A DNA stretch of 64,000 bases from Siphlonurus alternatus (lineage: Eukaryota > Arthropoda > Insecta > Ephemeroptera > Siphlonuridae), in contig OX463780.1 of NCBI GenBank assembly GCA_949825025.1, forward strand, positions 26,750,118 to 26,814,117, read 5' to 3'. The translations under genes and the position numbers were made by a program. Below are positions 1 to 11,600 of this stretch, one piece after another. The notes below the pieces were generated by a model, which was not told the DNA's origin, searched no databases, and saw only the letters and a list, made by a program, of their open reading frames with translations. The first letter of the stretch is position 1. Every line of letters starts with the position of its first letter.

Positions 1-119
1 AAAATCTGTTGTATTGTGAAGCACCATTTCAAAACATGTAACGCTCTGACCATCTAAAGCGGTACATTATTCATCACATCTCGAGTGCATATATCGATGT
101 TCGGAGGCAGGTCACTGAC

Positions 120-268
120 CCCTTGTCTGGCGGGAAGTGGTCGTGGTCTCCGAGGTCACAGGCGCCTCGCAGTAGTGAGGTGACGAGGCTGGCCAGCATC
201 ATCCCAGCGGCTCCACCCCCCACCACGCCCCCGCCTGCACACGTGGCTGTGCTCACGTTGAAACTCAT
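120..268 (-). CDS. possible internal or first coding exon of an unidentified gene
   Basis: A GC-rich island in AT-rich surroundings reads on the minus strand as an open frame that begins ATG AGT TTC directly after an acceptor-like GTGTTTCAG. It continues through a glycine/alanine-rich hydrophobic run (CAGGGVVGGGAAGMMLASLV) and then a His/Asp-rich part (GDHDHFPPDKG), to a GTCAGT donor-like site at 119. The hydrophobic run could be a membrane segment or signal anchor. I do not recognise the product. If it is not spliced, the frame stays open to about position 74. The rest of the gene would lie beyond the left edge. Confidence 0.3.
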
Positions 269-3200
269 CTGAAACACGCTATGACGTCACTGCACAATAT
301 CGTAACAATATAGGAAATAAAATTAATTCGGAATGAAAAAAAGTAGGAAATGTTTTAGTTAATAATCGTATAGGGCGTCATCATGCAAGCTTATATAATT
401 GCTGTTAACACGTACCGCGTATATACAAATAAACTGTGCATGAGCACATTAGCAACCATTAATCACTATAATAATAAAATTAATCTCAAATTAATGGTAC
501 AATTAATCAATTAATTTGACTCAAATTGTACCTTTTTCACATTAAGAAACCAACTTTTAGATATAGGTGAAAAAAATATTTAGTTTACAACTTAATTTGC
601 GATTAAACAAATATTTATGAAAATCAAGGAAAATTATCCATGAGGTGATATTTTTTTATTTTTGCAGATACCAAATATTGCATATACACCACACTACCAT
701 CAATCAATCTTTATTATTAAATCATACATGCACAATCGATGAACCATCATGCAGTTTTAGGAACGAGAGTACGGAAAAATCTTATTCTTGATTCTTGATT
801 CTCATTTGATTGTGTATTTATTTACGAACAGGCCTAATGTTTTCAATAAATAGTCTTAAATAAATACTTATAATATATCTTGCATAAATAAATTTTAAAA
901 TTATGAACGGCCGGGAGAACTTGCAAATGGGGGGGGGGTCTTCCTTGGGTTTTCAAAAAACAACAAGATATTACAAATAAACTTTGGCCACATCAGGGTC
1001 CTAAGTTGATTAAATAAATAATTTATTTATTTTGCTTTATATATATGTCTTAACCTTATTAATATGTTTTTCTTTTTTTTTTAATGTTTTGAATTACTAA
1101 TTTTTACAAAAAATGTGATCATATTAAAAGGCACAATTTAATTGCTTCAAATTTTAATTCAAGTTATTTGCAACATTTATTTTATTTTTAAATTTGAGTA
1201 TTCAGCATATAATTTAAACAAATTAATGAAGCAAATTATTCCCTTATACTTGTTATTAATTATTTTAATTTTTTACATAAATATAACAAAATTCAAACTC
1301 AATTTGTCTTTGCAATGTGCTGTAACAACCTATAACGTAGAGAAATTACTTTCAGAGATACTTTTACTAAACAGTATAACACACACAGCATCCCTTATTT
1401 ATGTATTGCTTGTACTTATAAATGTAAAATTCCTACAATAAATTCAAGTCAGAGAACATGTATGCAGGTAACCAAATGTGTATTTCTTTAAAAATTTAGA
1501 TTCTATTCTATAAGTAAATCATTATTTTACTGATACAAAAATGCGATTTTCTCGAACATATTGTCGATCATTTTGTGTTTAAAAGACAATAAATATTTTC
1601 CCCTTATCTGGCGTCCGGAAAGTTTGTGCGACGGACCTGCGGGTCGATCGTCTCCTCTCACACAAAGGATATAAAGATAAGCTTTCTTGGCCGGTGAACT
1701 TCTCAAACTCCTAGGCATACACCAAGGAAAATGTACGTCACTGCGACTCTAGCTCTTCTTTTTGCCCTGCCTGCATAATACATATAGGTAACGTTGCTTC
1801 TTAGATTTTTTATTTTAAAAAGATAGGATAACGCAAAAGAGAAGAGAAAGGGAGTGAAAGCAAACATACTTCTTATACGAATAGTTTTATTGTTTGTGAT
1901 GTATATTCAATGAATATTTTGGGGATTATTAGTTAAATTATACTGCAGTTGTAATTATTTATATTCTATATAGTTATAATTTTAAATTTTCTCATTTGTA
2001 TGTTAGCACCCGAAGCCGAAATCTGATAATGTTAAAACAAAAGTGATCAAAACTAGTTTTTTTTTTTTTTTTTTTTTTTTTTTGCATTTTGACCAAAGCC
2101 TGGAATAAATAAATATTTCGGCTTTTGTTAATTTAAATTGGATCAAAACTAGTAAAGATCCCTTTTAGTATTTTTACTATTGAAGAAAATAGGAGAAGAA
2201 AATAACACCGTACGTCATTCGTTGCGTACTTCCAGGTATAAAATTTATTTTAACAATAAGATAAGTAATTAATACGCCTGAGGGTATACAGTGAAAATTT
2301 GGTTATTTCCAGAGTAATTAAAATTAAGGATAAAATGGATAAATGAAAAATGTAACATAAATATTAAAATAAAATTACATGTGATACTACTGTTTACGTA
2401 AATAAAATGCAGAAGATTCCCAAAACACGATATATAAAAATCCAAAATATGCTAAAAACTACAACTTACAACTGACCTGCAGTGGCACTGAAGTCGGAAA
2501 GGAGCTTAATTACTAGTTGACGATTTGTGAGAAGAAGTACTGATGAGAACGATCTGATCTGATAGCTGCTAGATTTTTGTTGTATAATTTTCTGTAATTT
2601 CTTATCACGTGTACACGTGCGATGACCCCTGCTGAGGTCACGCTCCTCCGATACCCACAAAGTGATCCTGTGACCTTCATGGTCTTTGTTTATATGCCGA
2701 TGAGAAGATTTTTTTTATCGAACTCTTCATTAATTTTAATCGAAACCTAGATGAATTGAACTTTGAAGATAATGAGAGCATTGAACGAAAAATGTACATA
2801 ATTTTTAACTTTATTTTTTTCGTCAGCATCAATTAATTAATTTAAATACTCAGTTACAAAAGACATAATGAAGCTGTATAGTCTTAAATTTATACAGCTC
2901 TAAAAGGTTTCATTTTTAATATCAAAAGATTGACTGCATCACTAGCTGCTGCAGATGTAATTGAATTAAAGATCTATGCCTTTTATAATTCTGTTATGGT
3001 AATTAAGATTCCATTGAAAATTGTAAATCAAGTTAAAAAAAACAACTTAAACAGACTCTTTGTTAACTTAATAGTCTAGCTTAAATTTATGGGCAGCGTC
3101 TACTTAATTAAATTTGCAGGTTTAGATATAGTTTAATTAATATAAAATTATTGTTGATATTATTCTATCAAACTTACTTCTATATTTTTTAAATTTTCCG

Positions 3201-4645
3201 GTCAGCAAATAATCGTCTTGGTGAACAGCTATATAAGAAGTGCAAATAATTAAAAGACAAGAAGACAAGGTCTCTTTTAAATATGAGCTAGTGCAGGGAC
3301 ATTACATGCAGACTGCATGGCCAGCATGAGGGAATGCCCAGTCCCAGTATCACTGCTGATACACATTCAAATTTGAATAGTAATTTTTTATATTTACCTT
3401 ATTAACATTGTTTTTATATTTATATAATTATTACTGCTATAGAATCCAAATTAACTATAAAATTAAACACAAAAACATGGAAGCATAAAATATATATTTT
3501 ACTTAAAACCAGATTCTTTCGAATCTTAATATTTTTATAAGCACGTCATTGTCTATAGCTATAACAATATATTTACAAACTTGAAAAAATTAAATTTAAT
3601 ATTTTGCGTCATAATTTTATAAGTTGCAATGTATCCGACAAAGTTATGAGAACCTTTGTCCAGTGAACCCATCAACAGCAAAAAACTTCCAGAGAGATAG
3701 AGAAAGCTTTTTAGTTATCGTCGGATCATTAGTTATATTTTCCTTCTCTTTTATTATTTTTATTTTATTAGTGACATATCTAATCTTGTACATTTCAGCT
3801 CATTTTGAATGAGATTTCTCTATATCTAAAAACTTTGAACAATAGTTTCACAACTTTTTCACAACTTTAGTTTTGTCTTTTTTTTTTTTTTTTCTTATTG
3901 TAAAATAATACAATTGTTTCATTTCTTTTTGCTGTATTATATATAATGAGCTTGATTTAAAATATTATTCAATGTGTATCAGTTGCACGTTGCACCGGCC
4001 GACAAGCTTTAAATGTTTAAAGCTTTGACTGGGCAATAATGTATATGGTTTAAATGAAATAAAAAAAAAAATGTATTTTACGTGCTGTGATTTTAATTAT
4101 AAATATACTTAAAATGGCATAATGCTGTATAAATGTCTATAAGATTATGAGAGAAAAGGAAAATTTATTTTAACTAATTAAAACACAAAATATTGAACAA
4201 TCAGATTAGATTTTGTAATAAATATTTACGATGCCCTAAAGAATATATTTTTTACTGTACACGCGTAGTTGTATAAGGCCCACGAGGACGCCAGATATTA
4301 AATCTTGTTGTCATGTGTTCAGTTCATATATGCCTGTACGTACGTATGTCAATGTTAGACTGTTATGTACGATTTCTGTATATTAAAATTATTGGTTTAC
4401 TCGATGCAGAGCAGCGTGATCAATAAAATATTACAGATCAAAATATAAATTAATCAAATACAGAAAACAAAATAATGTATACTATAATACTATAATATAT
4501 ATATTATAATTATATTTTTTCAATAATATTATAGAGCTTCATGCAGTAAACGAGTTGTATATATTACATAATATGAAATAAGAAGTATTTTTACACTTAA
4601 TATAAGCAGCAATTAATATTTTCTACGTTTATTGAACCACGAATA

Positions 4646-4646
4646 A

Positions 4647-4714
<68 letters not shown>
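4646..4714. repeat. (TA)n microsatellite
   Basis: Uninterrupted TA dinucleotides for about 65 bases. This is one of at least nine such arrays in the window. Confidence 0.95.
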
Positions 4715-4717
<3 letters not shown>

Positions 4718-5383
4718 ATTTCATAAGCACAAATTATAAAATATATTATTATAAAATATATATATGTTAGTTCGGATAAATCGGATATCTCTATACGAGC
4801 ATTATTAAGAGCTCGATCATTATATTATTATATTATATGCATATGACGCGCCCAATCCTTATATTTAATTATAATTATATATGATTATTATGAAATGATA
4901 ATTTAGAATTTTAGAAATTAAACAATTCATATATCATTCTTCATTCGATCCTTTATTTTTGTTAAACAAAAAATAAATACATGCAGTAAACAAATACACG
5001 ATTTTGCATATGATCTAATACCCGCCCTGATGTGTGGTACGTGGGTATTAATTATTTAATTATAATTTTATAATTACGAGATCCATTCAGAATGATGAAT
5101 TTATTCAGCAGCACATATAATTATTATTATATTAATTAAATAATTATGTCATCATCAGACAATTAAATTAACACAAATGTATTGAAACATAAAATGAAAG
5201 AAACAAGATCATTTACAATATAATGAGCACTTTGATGAAAGGATAATGAAGTAATACCAAATCAAACACTCAATCTCTAGTATTAGGTGATCAGCAGAAC
5301 GAAATCAATATTCGAGGAAAATATCAAAATTCTGCCGCGGAGTTTTTTTAGTAGTTCTTCTATATCATGTTAGGGGCAGCACT

Positions 5384-5390
5384 TTCCGGA
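5384..5390 (+). promoter_or_regulatory. possible ETS/GABP (NRF-2) core upstream of ATP5MF
   Basis: TTCCGGA lies 28 bases before the ATP5MF start codon. ETS-family (GABP) sites with a GGAA core are common in promoters of nuclear genes for oxidative phosphorylation. A single short match is weak evidence on its own. Confidence 0.25.
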
Positions 5391-5417
5391 GTCACAAAAC
5401 CTGTCTCTGCGAGCAAG

Positions 5418-7882
5418 ATGGCGTTTGGAGAGTACCCACCGGAATATAACCCAAGTGTCCATGGGCCTTATGACCCTGCCCGTTATTATGGAAAAGGTAT
5501 TACAAATCAATTCAATACTTTTTATCTTAAGCTTCAGTAAGAAATCAAAATTTAGCTTACAAACATCAAATTTACATCTTCATTTTAAGTTGCAAATTTC
5601 ACTATTCTGGCTCGTGGATCAGCTGGTGAATTTTATCGAATGACCCGGATTGAATACGGCCGAAATAATTCAATCTTAAACTAAAGGATGTAAATTTTAT
5701 CTTTTGTGCGATTGCTTGTAATATATGTTAAGTTAATCTATGTATTCTACTTTAGCTGACACTCCGCTGAGCCAGGTTAAGATCGCCGACCTTGGGTCTT
5801 GGTTCGGTCGCAGGAACAAGTCTCCGAAAGCAGCAGCCGGCGCCGTGAGCCGAGGTAAAAATGAAAATCAAACAGTGCCTTGCTTTAGTTTATTTAATTT
5901 ATTTTTTAATAAACATGCATGCACCATAATATGCAGAACCCTTAATTATTCTTGGTGGTGTCCTGTTTGTCACAGACACTGTGGTTCTGCATAAATGAAA
6001 ATGTTACATAGTTTGATATGATGTTAAAAGTCGTAAAGTGGAATATGCGTAAATTTTGGATTTAATATCTTCTCACAATATATTTATAAGAACCGCAACC
6101 TTGCTACCTACAATTTGTGCTAAAGCGACGCCCTCAAATTGGAAACCATGTTAAGGGTAAGGTAACGCCACCAATGTTAAAAAAAATCCCTCTCACAAAA
6201 ATTCTGAAAAAAATTTAAAATGTTCTCCTCTACACCCCCTATCAGTAGCTTAAATATCAGGTATACAAATACGATCTAGTTTTTGAGTTATGAATTTTTA
6301 AAGTTGACCAATTTAACATGGGAGTTTCATTTCTCCATGTTAAAGTAGTCAACTTTAAAAATTTATAACTCAAAAACTAGATCGTATTTGTATACCTGAT
6401 ATTTTAGGTACTGATAGGGGGTATAGAGGAGAACATTTTAAATTTTTTTCAGAATTTTTGTGAGAGGGATTTTTTTTAACATTGGTGGCGTTACCTTACC
6501 CTTAATATATGCTTTTCTTGAGACAAATCGAACAGATCCCTAACATCTACATAATAAACTATGCATAACAACTGAGATATTTATCTATCTATCAGATCTG
6601 CATGAAATAATTTCTTAATTGAACACAAAGTGTATGCCAAATGAGTGTATAAAGTGCCTATACAGTACATACCGGTATATATACCTTACGGGTGACATCA
6701 TGAATGACGTTTGGTAACTAAAGTTTTAGTAATAAAAGGAAGCACATCAACTGACCTTCACTCTACAAAAAATGGAGTATCGACCTCAATTTTTTTATTG
6801 CAGAAATGATTAGAGGGTGCAAAGTTATGCTACCCTGATTTTTTTTCAGATTTTTTAGAGCCCGGGAAGTATTTTTAAAAAATTATTGAAAGTTCTTTTT
6901 GTGACGTCACGAGACGCCGCTCCTTAAGAAAAAGATAGGACTTACCGCCGCGTGACGTCACAAAAAGGACTTTCAATGATTTTTTAAAAATACTTTCCGG
7001 GCTCTAAAAAGTCTGAAAAAAATCAGGGTAGCATAACTTTGCACCCTCTATCCATTTCTGCAATAAAAAATATTGAGGTCGATACTCCATTCAATTCATA
7101 ATGTTGCCCATACAACAAATCACTCTGTACCTAAGGTTAAAAAATTTCGTGATGAATAAACTGCTGACAACAGTATCAAATATTTATGCTCTTGCCTTCT
7201 TGCCCTAAATTAATATCGTTTGTCTGCACAGCCTGGTGGCGTTGGCAGCACAAGTACGTGCAGCCCAAGAGGACTGGCATCGCTCCCTTCTTCCAGATTG
7301 TGTTTGGTGCCATGACCTTCTTCTATGTCATCAACTACGGCAAGCTGAGTAAGTATGCATATAACTGCAGGTTAATTATGTCCTCTCGTCATCTCTGTTG
7401 AAAACGGAAGGGAAGTTCTTGTAGAGCTCGTTTAGGGATAGGTAAAAACCAAATACCACCTTGGGTTTACTTCAGTTATTAGCAATACTATGACAGGCTG
7501 GTTCACCTATCTCTGTCATTCATTTATCTTATGGGAAAACTTCTCTCTACCATTTAACATTAGCACCAGAATCTGTTGACACTTAACTCTAAAGAAATGA
7601 ATTGTAGAATTATATTACAGTAGATATTTTTTAATAAGAATAAGTAAGTAAGCTTTGTCAAGATAGTAACATTTTGTACCCTTTCAGTTATTACTGCTAG
7701 ATTAGAATTAGTATTCTGATTATCGTTACACTGACTTATTTATTAACAAATTTGGAAAGTCTTTTTTTGTGAAAATCCAGTAATAAAGTCAGCCGACTGC
7801 TGGAACTTTAGTTATAAAGCCACTCTCTGATTATCCTCTTGTCTGCGCAGAGCACCACCGCAACTACAAGCACCACTGGTGA
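5418..7882 (+). CDS. ATP5MF: ATP synthase membrane subunit f, mitochondrial (four exons)
   Basis: Coding exons are 5418-5496, 5756-5854, 7232-7348 and 7851-7882. They join in frame into 108 residues, close to the usual arthropod length of about 107. The protein begins MAFGEYPPEYNPSVHGPYDP and carries the family core WWRWQHKYVQPKR (residues 61-73). A single membrane segment follows at about 77-95 (PFFQIVFGAMTFFYVINY), and the ending is KLKHHRNYKHHW. Subunit f is a small Fo component in the inner mitochondrial membrane, linked to proton-channel assembly and dimer formation. Every intron has GT-AG ends, and the last exon holds only ten codons plus the stop. Intron 2 contains two foldback transposons. 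The neighbour ELAC2 is convergent. The start is the first ATG of exon 1, preceded by GCAAG. Identification is very secure. Confidence 0.96.
6151..6505. mobile_element. TTAA-flanked foldback element, family A copy 1
   Basis: A near-perfect inverted repeat of about 170 bases per arm within intron 2 of ATP5MF. It begins TTAA-GGGTAAGGTAACGC and ends with the reverse complement followed by TTAA. The TTAA on both sides suggests a piggyBac- or Kolobok-type target duplication. A related copy is at 63059-63445. No coding sequence is present, so this is a non-autonomous MITE. Confidence 0.85.
6771..7091. mobile_element. GACGTCA-centred foldback element, family B copy 1
   Basis: Inverted repeat with arms running from AATGGAGTATCGACC through ATTGCAGAAATG to a centre rich in GTGACGTCA. 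The inner arms match the copies at 22413, 42143 and 44522. The outer 17 bases match each other but not the other copies. It sits in intron 2 of ATP5MF, 265 bases downstream of the family A element. Confidence 0.85.
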
Positions 7883-8015
7883 AGAGCTCGCCTCAGCACG
7901 CCACTTACTAACAGAGGACCTGCTAGTAACCAACATTCTGGGTGTATCGTGTTTTGGTCCCTTGTAGATTATCAATTATTCAATATGTATGTACAGTTCT
8001 CAACAGGAACAAGTT

Positions 8016-8021
8016 AATAAA
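8016..8021 (+). terminator. poly(A) signal for ATP5MF
   Basis: AATAAA lies 134 bases after the ATP5MF stop codon and is followed by an A-rich stretch. Confidence 0.7.
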
Positions 8022-8066
8022 AAAAAATGTTAGATTATATTGGTGTATTATTTGTTATAAAACTGT

Positions 8067-8072
8067 TTTATT
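8067..8072 (-). terminator. candidate poly(A) signal for ELAC2
   Basis: AATAAA on the minus strand, about 560 bases after the ELAC2 stop codon. It is the first canonical hexamer found on that strand. If used, the two convergent transcripts would end within a few tens of bases of each other. Confidence 0.35.
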
Positions 8073-8628
8073 TTAAATTAGACCACTCAATAGATACATT
8101 ATGAGGTTTTAAGAGGGTATAATAAATTCTCAGAATTTTTTACACAAGAAGAAAAAAATATGAGTTGGTTTGAGACAAAATAAAAAAGTGCCAAATTTAG
8201 AATTGTTGCATAATTCTTTAGTGCAAATTTACATGTTCAACAATAACAACATTTTAGAAGCAATTAAATTTCAAGTCACAATATTATCATTAAATGTAGA
8301 GTATCTTTTAATATAATTTAAATTATTAGTTTTCTAATAAATGGATAGTGTGGATGAACAAAAGATTAAAGAAGAATAAAATTAATGCAGATAGTTATTT
8401 CAAGTTTAGTGTCATACATATAATAAATTTGAATGTCTTTGAGAAAGTGCAGCACCCCAAACATAAATTATAAATTACTTTACAGAAAAAAAAAAAAAAT
8501 CTCTTCACATTTCTTGCGACCTCAGATGGCATAAAAAATTATTTAGTAATATGCAATGTATTCCCTCTTGATTGAACTGGACCAGTTCGTGCGAACACAC
8601 AAAAAGGTCTGTCCGAGATCTAGCAGGT

Positions 8629-11600
8629 TCACTGCTTGGAGGCTGCGAGGGCTCGGCGTTCCTGCCTTAGCTGGTGGTGCCTCGTCTTCTGTTCCATCTC
8701 ATCGTAGTACTTTGAGAACATGCAGCGCAGTGCTGGGTACAGCAGGGGGAGGAGGGGCAACTGGTCCAGCGACACCTGTAGCAAGAGTATCTGTCAGTGA
8801 CCAATGAAGGAATACTGAAATAACTTTTGTAAATAGGTAGCTGTAAGTCAAATATCTGGTGATGTAGCTGCTTAAACCAAAAATGTTTGCACCCATATAA
8901 TAATAACACAACCGTTTGAATGGGCGTGGCAACGAAGCTTTATGCTGTAACTATATTGCCATGTCAAAAAATTAGAAGGGGATTTATTTTTTACTTTTCG
9001 GGTAAGGGAGAGGGGGGAGACATAAAAAGTGAGTGGCAGAAAGGTAGGACCACCGACTGTCCAAGTATTTTCTTTTATATTGTAACTGACGGGAGGAAAG
9101 GAAAGTACGCCCTATACCCCCCTCTTGTTAACGTCACTGTGCAACCAATTTCAAGCCACATTCTCACGTCTCTCACCCTCATGTTGTCGAAGGCGATGCC
9201 TACTGAGGCAGAGAACTTGTCGTTGAAGAGAGGAATCTTGGCATAGCGTTGGCTGAAGTGAGTCAGTAGCGTAAATTTGGCCCCCATGGCATGACCCACC
9301 TCAATGGCCTCTGAGGTGGTTGAGTGCTTCTTCTTACGAGCCTCCTCCTCCAGTCCATCCTCCATTGTGGCCTCGTGAATCAGCAGGTCACTGCTACGAC
9401 CTGGAACCAACATAATTAACCCATTCAATTTTCAAGAGTAAATTTGAGTTGGCAGCTAGGGCAAATATTTTTTATTCTGTTTATATTATATAAATATATT
9501 AAAATTTATTACTGTGAACAAATTCTTTAAACTTTAAAGGAGGGGAACCGCTTCAGCTTTTATATTTTTAACGTTTTATAAATAATGTCAAACTTACTTG
9601 TGCACCAAAAAAATAGTCACCACCCTCCGCCTTCCACCAGTTCAGCACTTGAAATTCAAAAATCGCGCCAAAGAAAATTGGGGCATATGACGTCAAGCGC
9701 CATGATTGGTCAAGCGCAACCAATCGTTGATCTTGACGTCATAAGCCCCAATTTTCTTTGGCGCGCTTTTTGAATTTCAAGTGCTGAACTGGTGGAAGGC
9801 GGAGGGTAGTGACTATTTTTTTGGTGCACAATTAAGTTTGACATTATTTACAAAACGTTAAAAATATAAAAGCTGAAGCGGTTCCCCTCCTTTAAAGAAA
9901 CTTTAATGCTGAAAAGGTTAATTTCAAGCCTTGTGTCTGTTTATTTTATACATGTTAGAGTTGTCTGTTAACTCACCGATCTCTATGAGCTCTTCACAAG
10001 GTTCAGTATCACCAGAGTAAGTGATCTTCCAGCCATCACTGTGACTCAGGGCTACTCCGAAGGCATTTGGGCAGTGCTTGACAAGCACAAGCTGCACTTG
10101 AGACAGTCCCAGGGCTGCCAACACCTCCGAACTCAGCATTTCTCTCTCTGTTGGCTCCGAAATCCCCTCCACCAGCTCTAGCAGTGGTACTAGGCGGAAC
10201 TGGTTAGAAATCTTCTCAAACTTACGGCTATAAGTCTGTAACAACATGAGTCTATGAGATAGTAATTCATTTTTAAATAATTTTGTAAGATAAATTTTAA
10301 CAAAAATATCATCTACAAGTCTCACAATCAGATGAAGACTCAGTTAAGAATTCAAATTAAATCTAATTTCATTGACAACTGTGATGAATTCCAGACACTA
10401 ATGGCCGTAAATTGCACCCAACCTCTCATAGAAAAATCGGTAAATTATCCGATTTCTCAATTTCAATGTTAATTAGAAAAAAATCCTTGGATTATCCTCA
10501 GATTATTCCCAGATAAGTGGCTGCAACTTTTACGGACATGACTGATTCCGTATTTTTCTTTCCAACGACTACAAGCCTTGATCTCTCTCTCTCTCACCTC
10601 GAGCCAATACATGATCTGTTTTGGTGCTAACAACAGCAGTGGGGGGTGCTCCTGGCCAGGCCGAGCTCTCTCCAAGGAACGCTGGCGAGCCTGCAGTATT
10701 CCCACTAGTCCAATGTGGTGGTCTGCATGCAGGTGAGAGATGAAGATGGCCCTCAAGGAAAACAGGGCCTCGTCAGTTTGAGTCCCCAAGAGTCGCTGCA
10801 ACTGGCCCAGAGTGCCCTCTCCACAGTCCAGAAGCAGCAAGTTGTCACGTCTGTGGGAACAAATCAAGAAATAATTAGTACGAGAGACCAAATCTTATAA
10901 ACTGTATAATATATAGTCAAGGTAGTGTCTACTTTGCCAAAGTCAACTTATTGTTAGTAGAAAATCACTGTTGAAAAACAAAACCAATACATCAGCAATT
11001 TAGTGCTTTCTACTAAGTTAACTGTTTTGTCAATTAGACCACGGTGATAATATTCTTGCAATTTAACAATTTAATTAAAATTGATCCACTGTTTATTATG
11101 ATCCACTGCTTGAAAAAAAAAAAAAAAAAAAAAAAAAACAGTAAAGTAAAGTAAAATAAAAAAATGTTTAGTTTGCTGTTTTTAAAAGTCTGAAAAGTAG
11201 AAAATGCTCTTCATATTTTAAAAATTAAAGAATAATATATGAATAGCAATATTGCAAAGTTTTGTTGACCCTTGTTCAACATATGTAACGATACATGTAG
11301 TTACTCACTCAATTTCCAGTAGGATGCCACTGGTGTTCCGGGTCTTGTTGGGAATGCAAGAGCCAGTACCGAGGAAGCTGAGTCGAGGGAACGTCTCGGA
11401 GGGGAGGAGGGAGGTGATTGGTGGAGAGGCAAGGGTGGCGAGATCTTCAGGGGGAGCAGAGGTGGCGGCCAGCGCCTCCCTCAGCTCCTCCAGATGCTTG
11501 GAGAAGCCAGGCTCACACATTGTCTCCTCCACGTACTCCTTGGGGGTCACAATGAGGGTGCTCGACCTGCAAGAATGTCCCATGTAGATTTTCATAAAAG

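Larger units (their letters stand above)
1..5300. other. AT-rich intergenic stretch, one possible exon near the left edge
   Basis: Apart from the possible exon listed at 120-268, I see no gene here. The stretch is AT-rich with poly(T) near 2060 and poly(A) runs, and a (TA)n array at 4646-4714. Slightly GC-richer patches at about 1610-1740 and 2590-2680 have no convincing exon structure. Confidence 0.5.
7883..8628. other. convergent intergenic and 3' UTR region
   Basis: This lies between the stop codons of ATP5MF (+) and ELAC2 (-). It should hold both 3' UTRs. It is AT-rich and I see no other gene or repeat apart from short A runs. Confidence 0.7.

Noticed and set aside
1527..1718. Minus-strand 63-codon frame in a GC-richer patch
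   Set aside because: No family, no splice sites and no nearby coding context.
4005..4029. Palindrome AAGCTTTAAA-TG-TTTAAAGCTT as a fifth micro-insertion
   Set aside because: It starts with CAAG, but the flanking 8-mers (CCGGCCGA and ACTGGGCA) do not match, so there is no target duplication.
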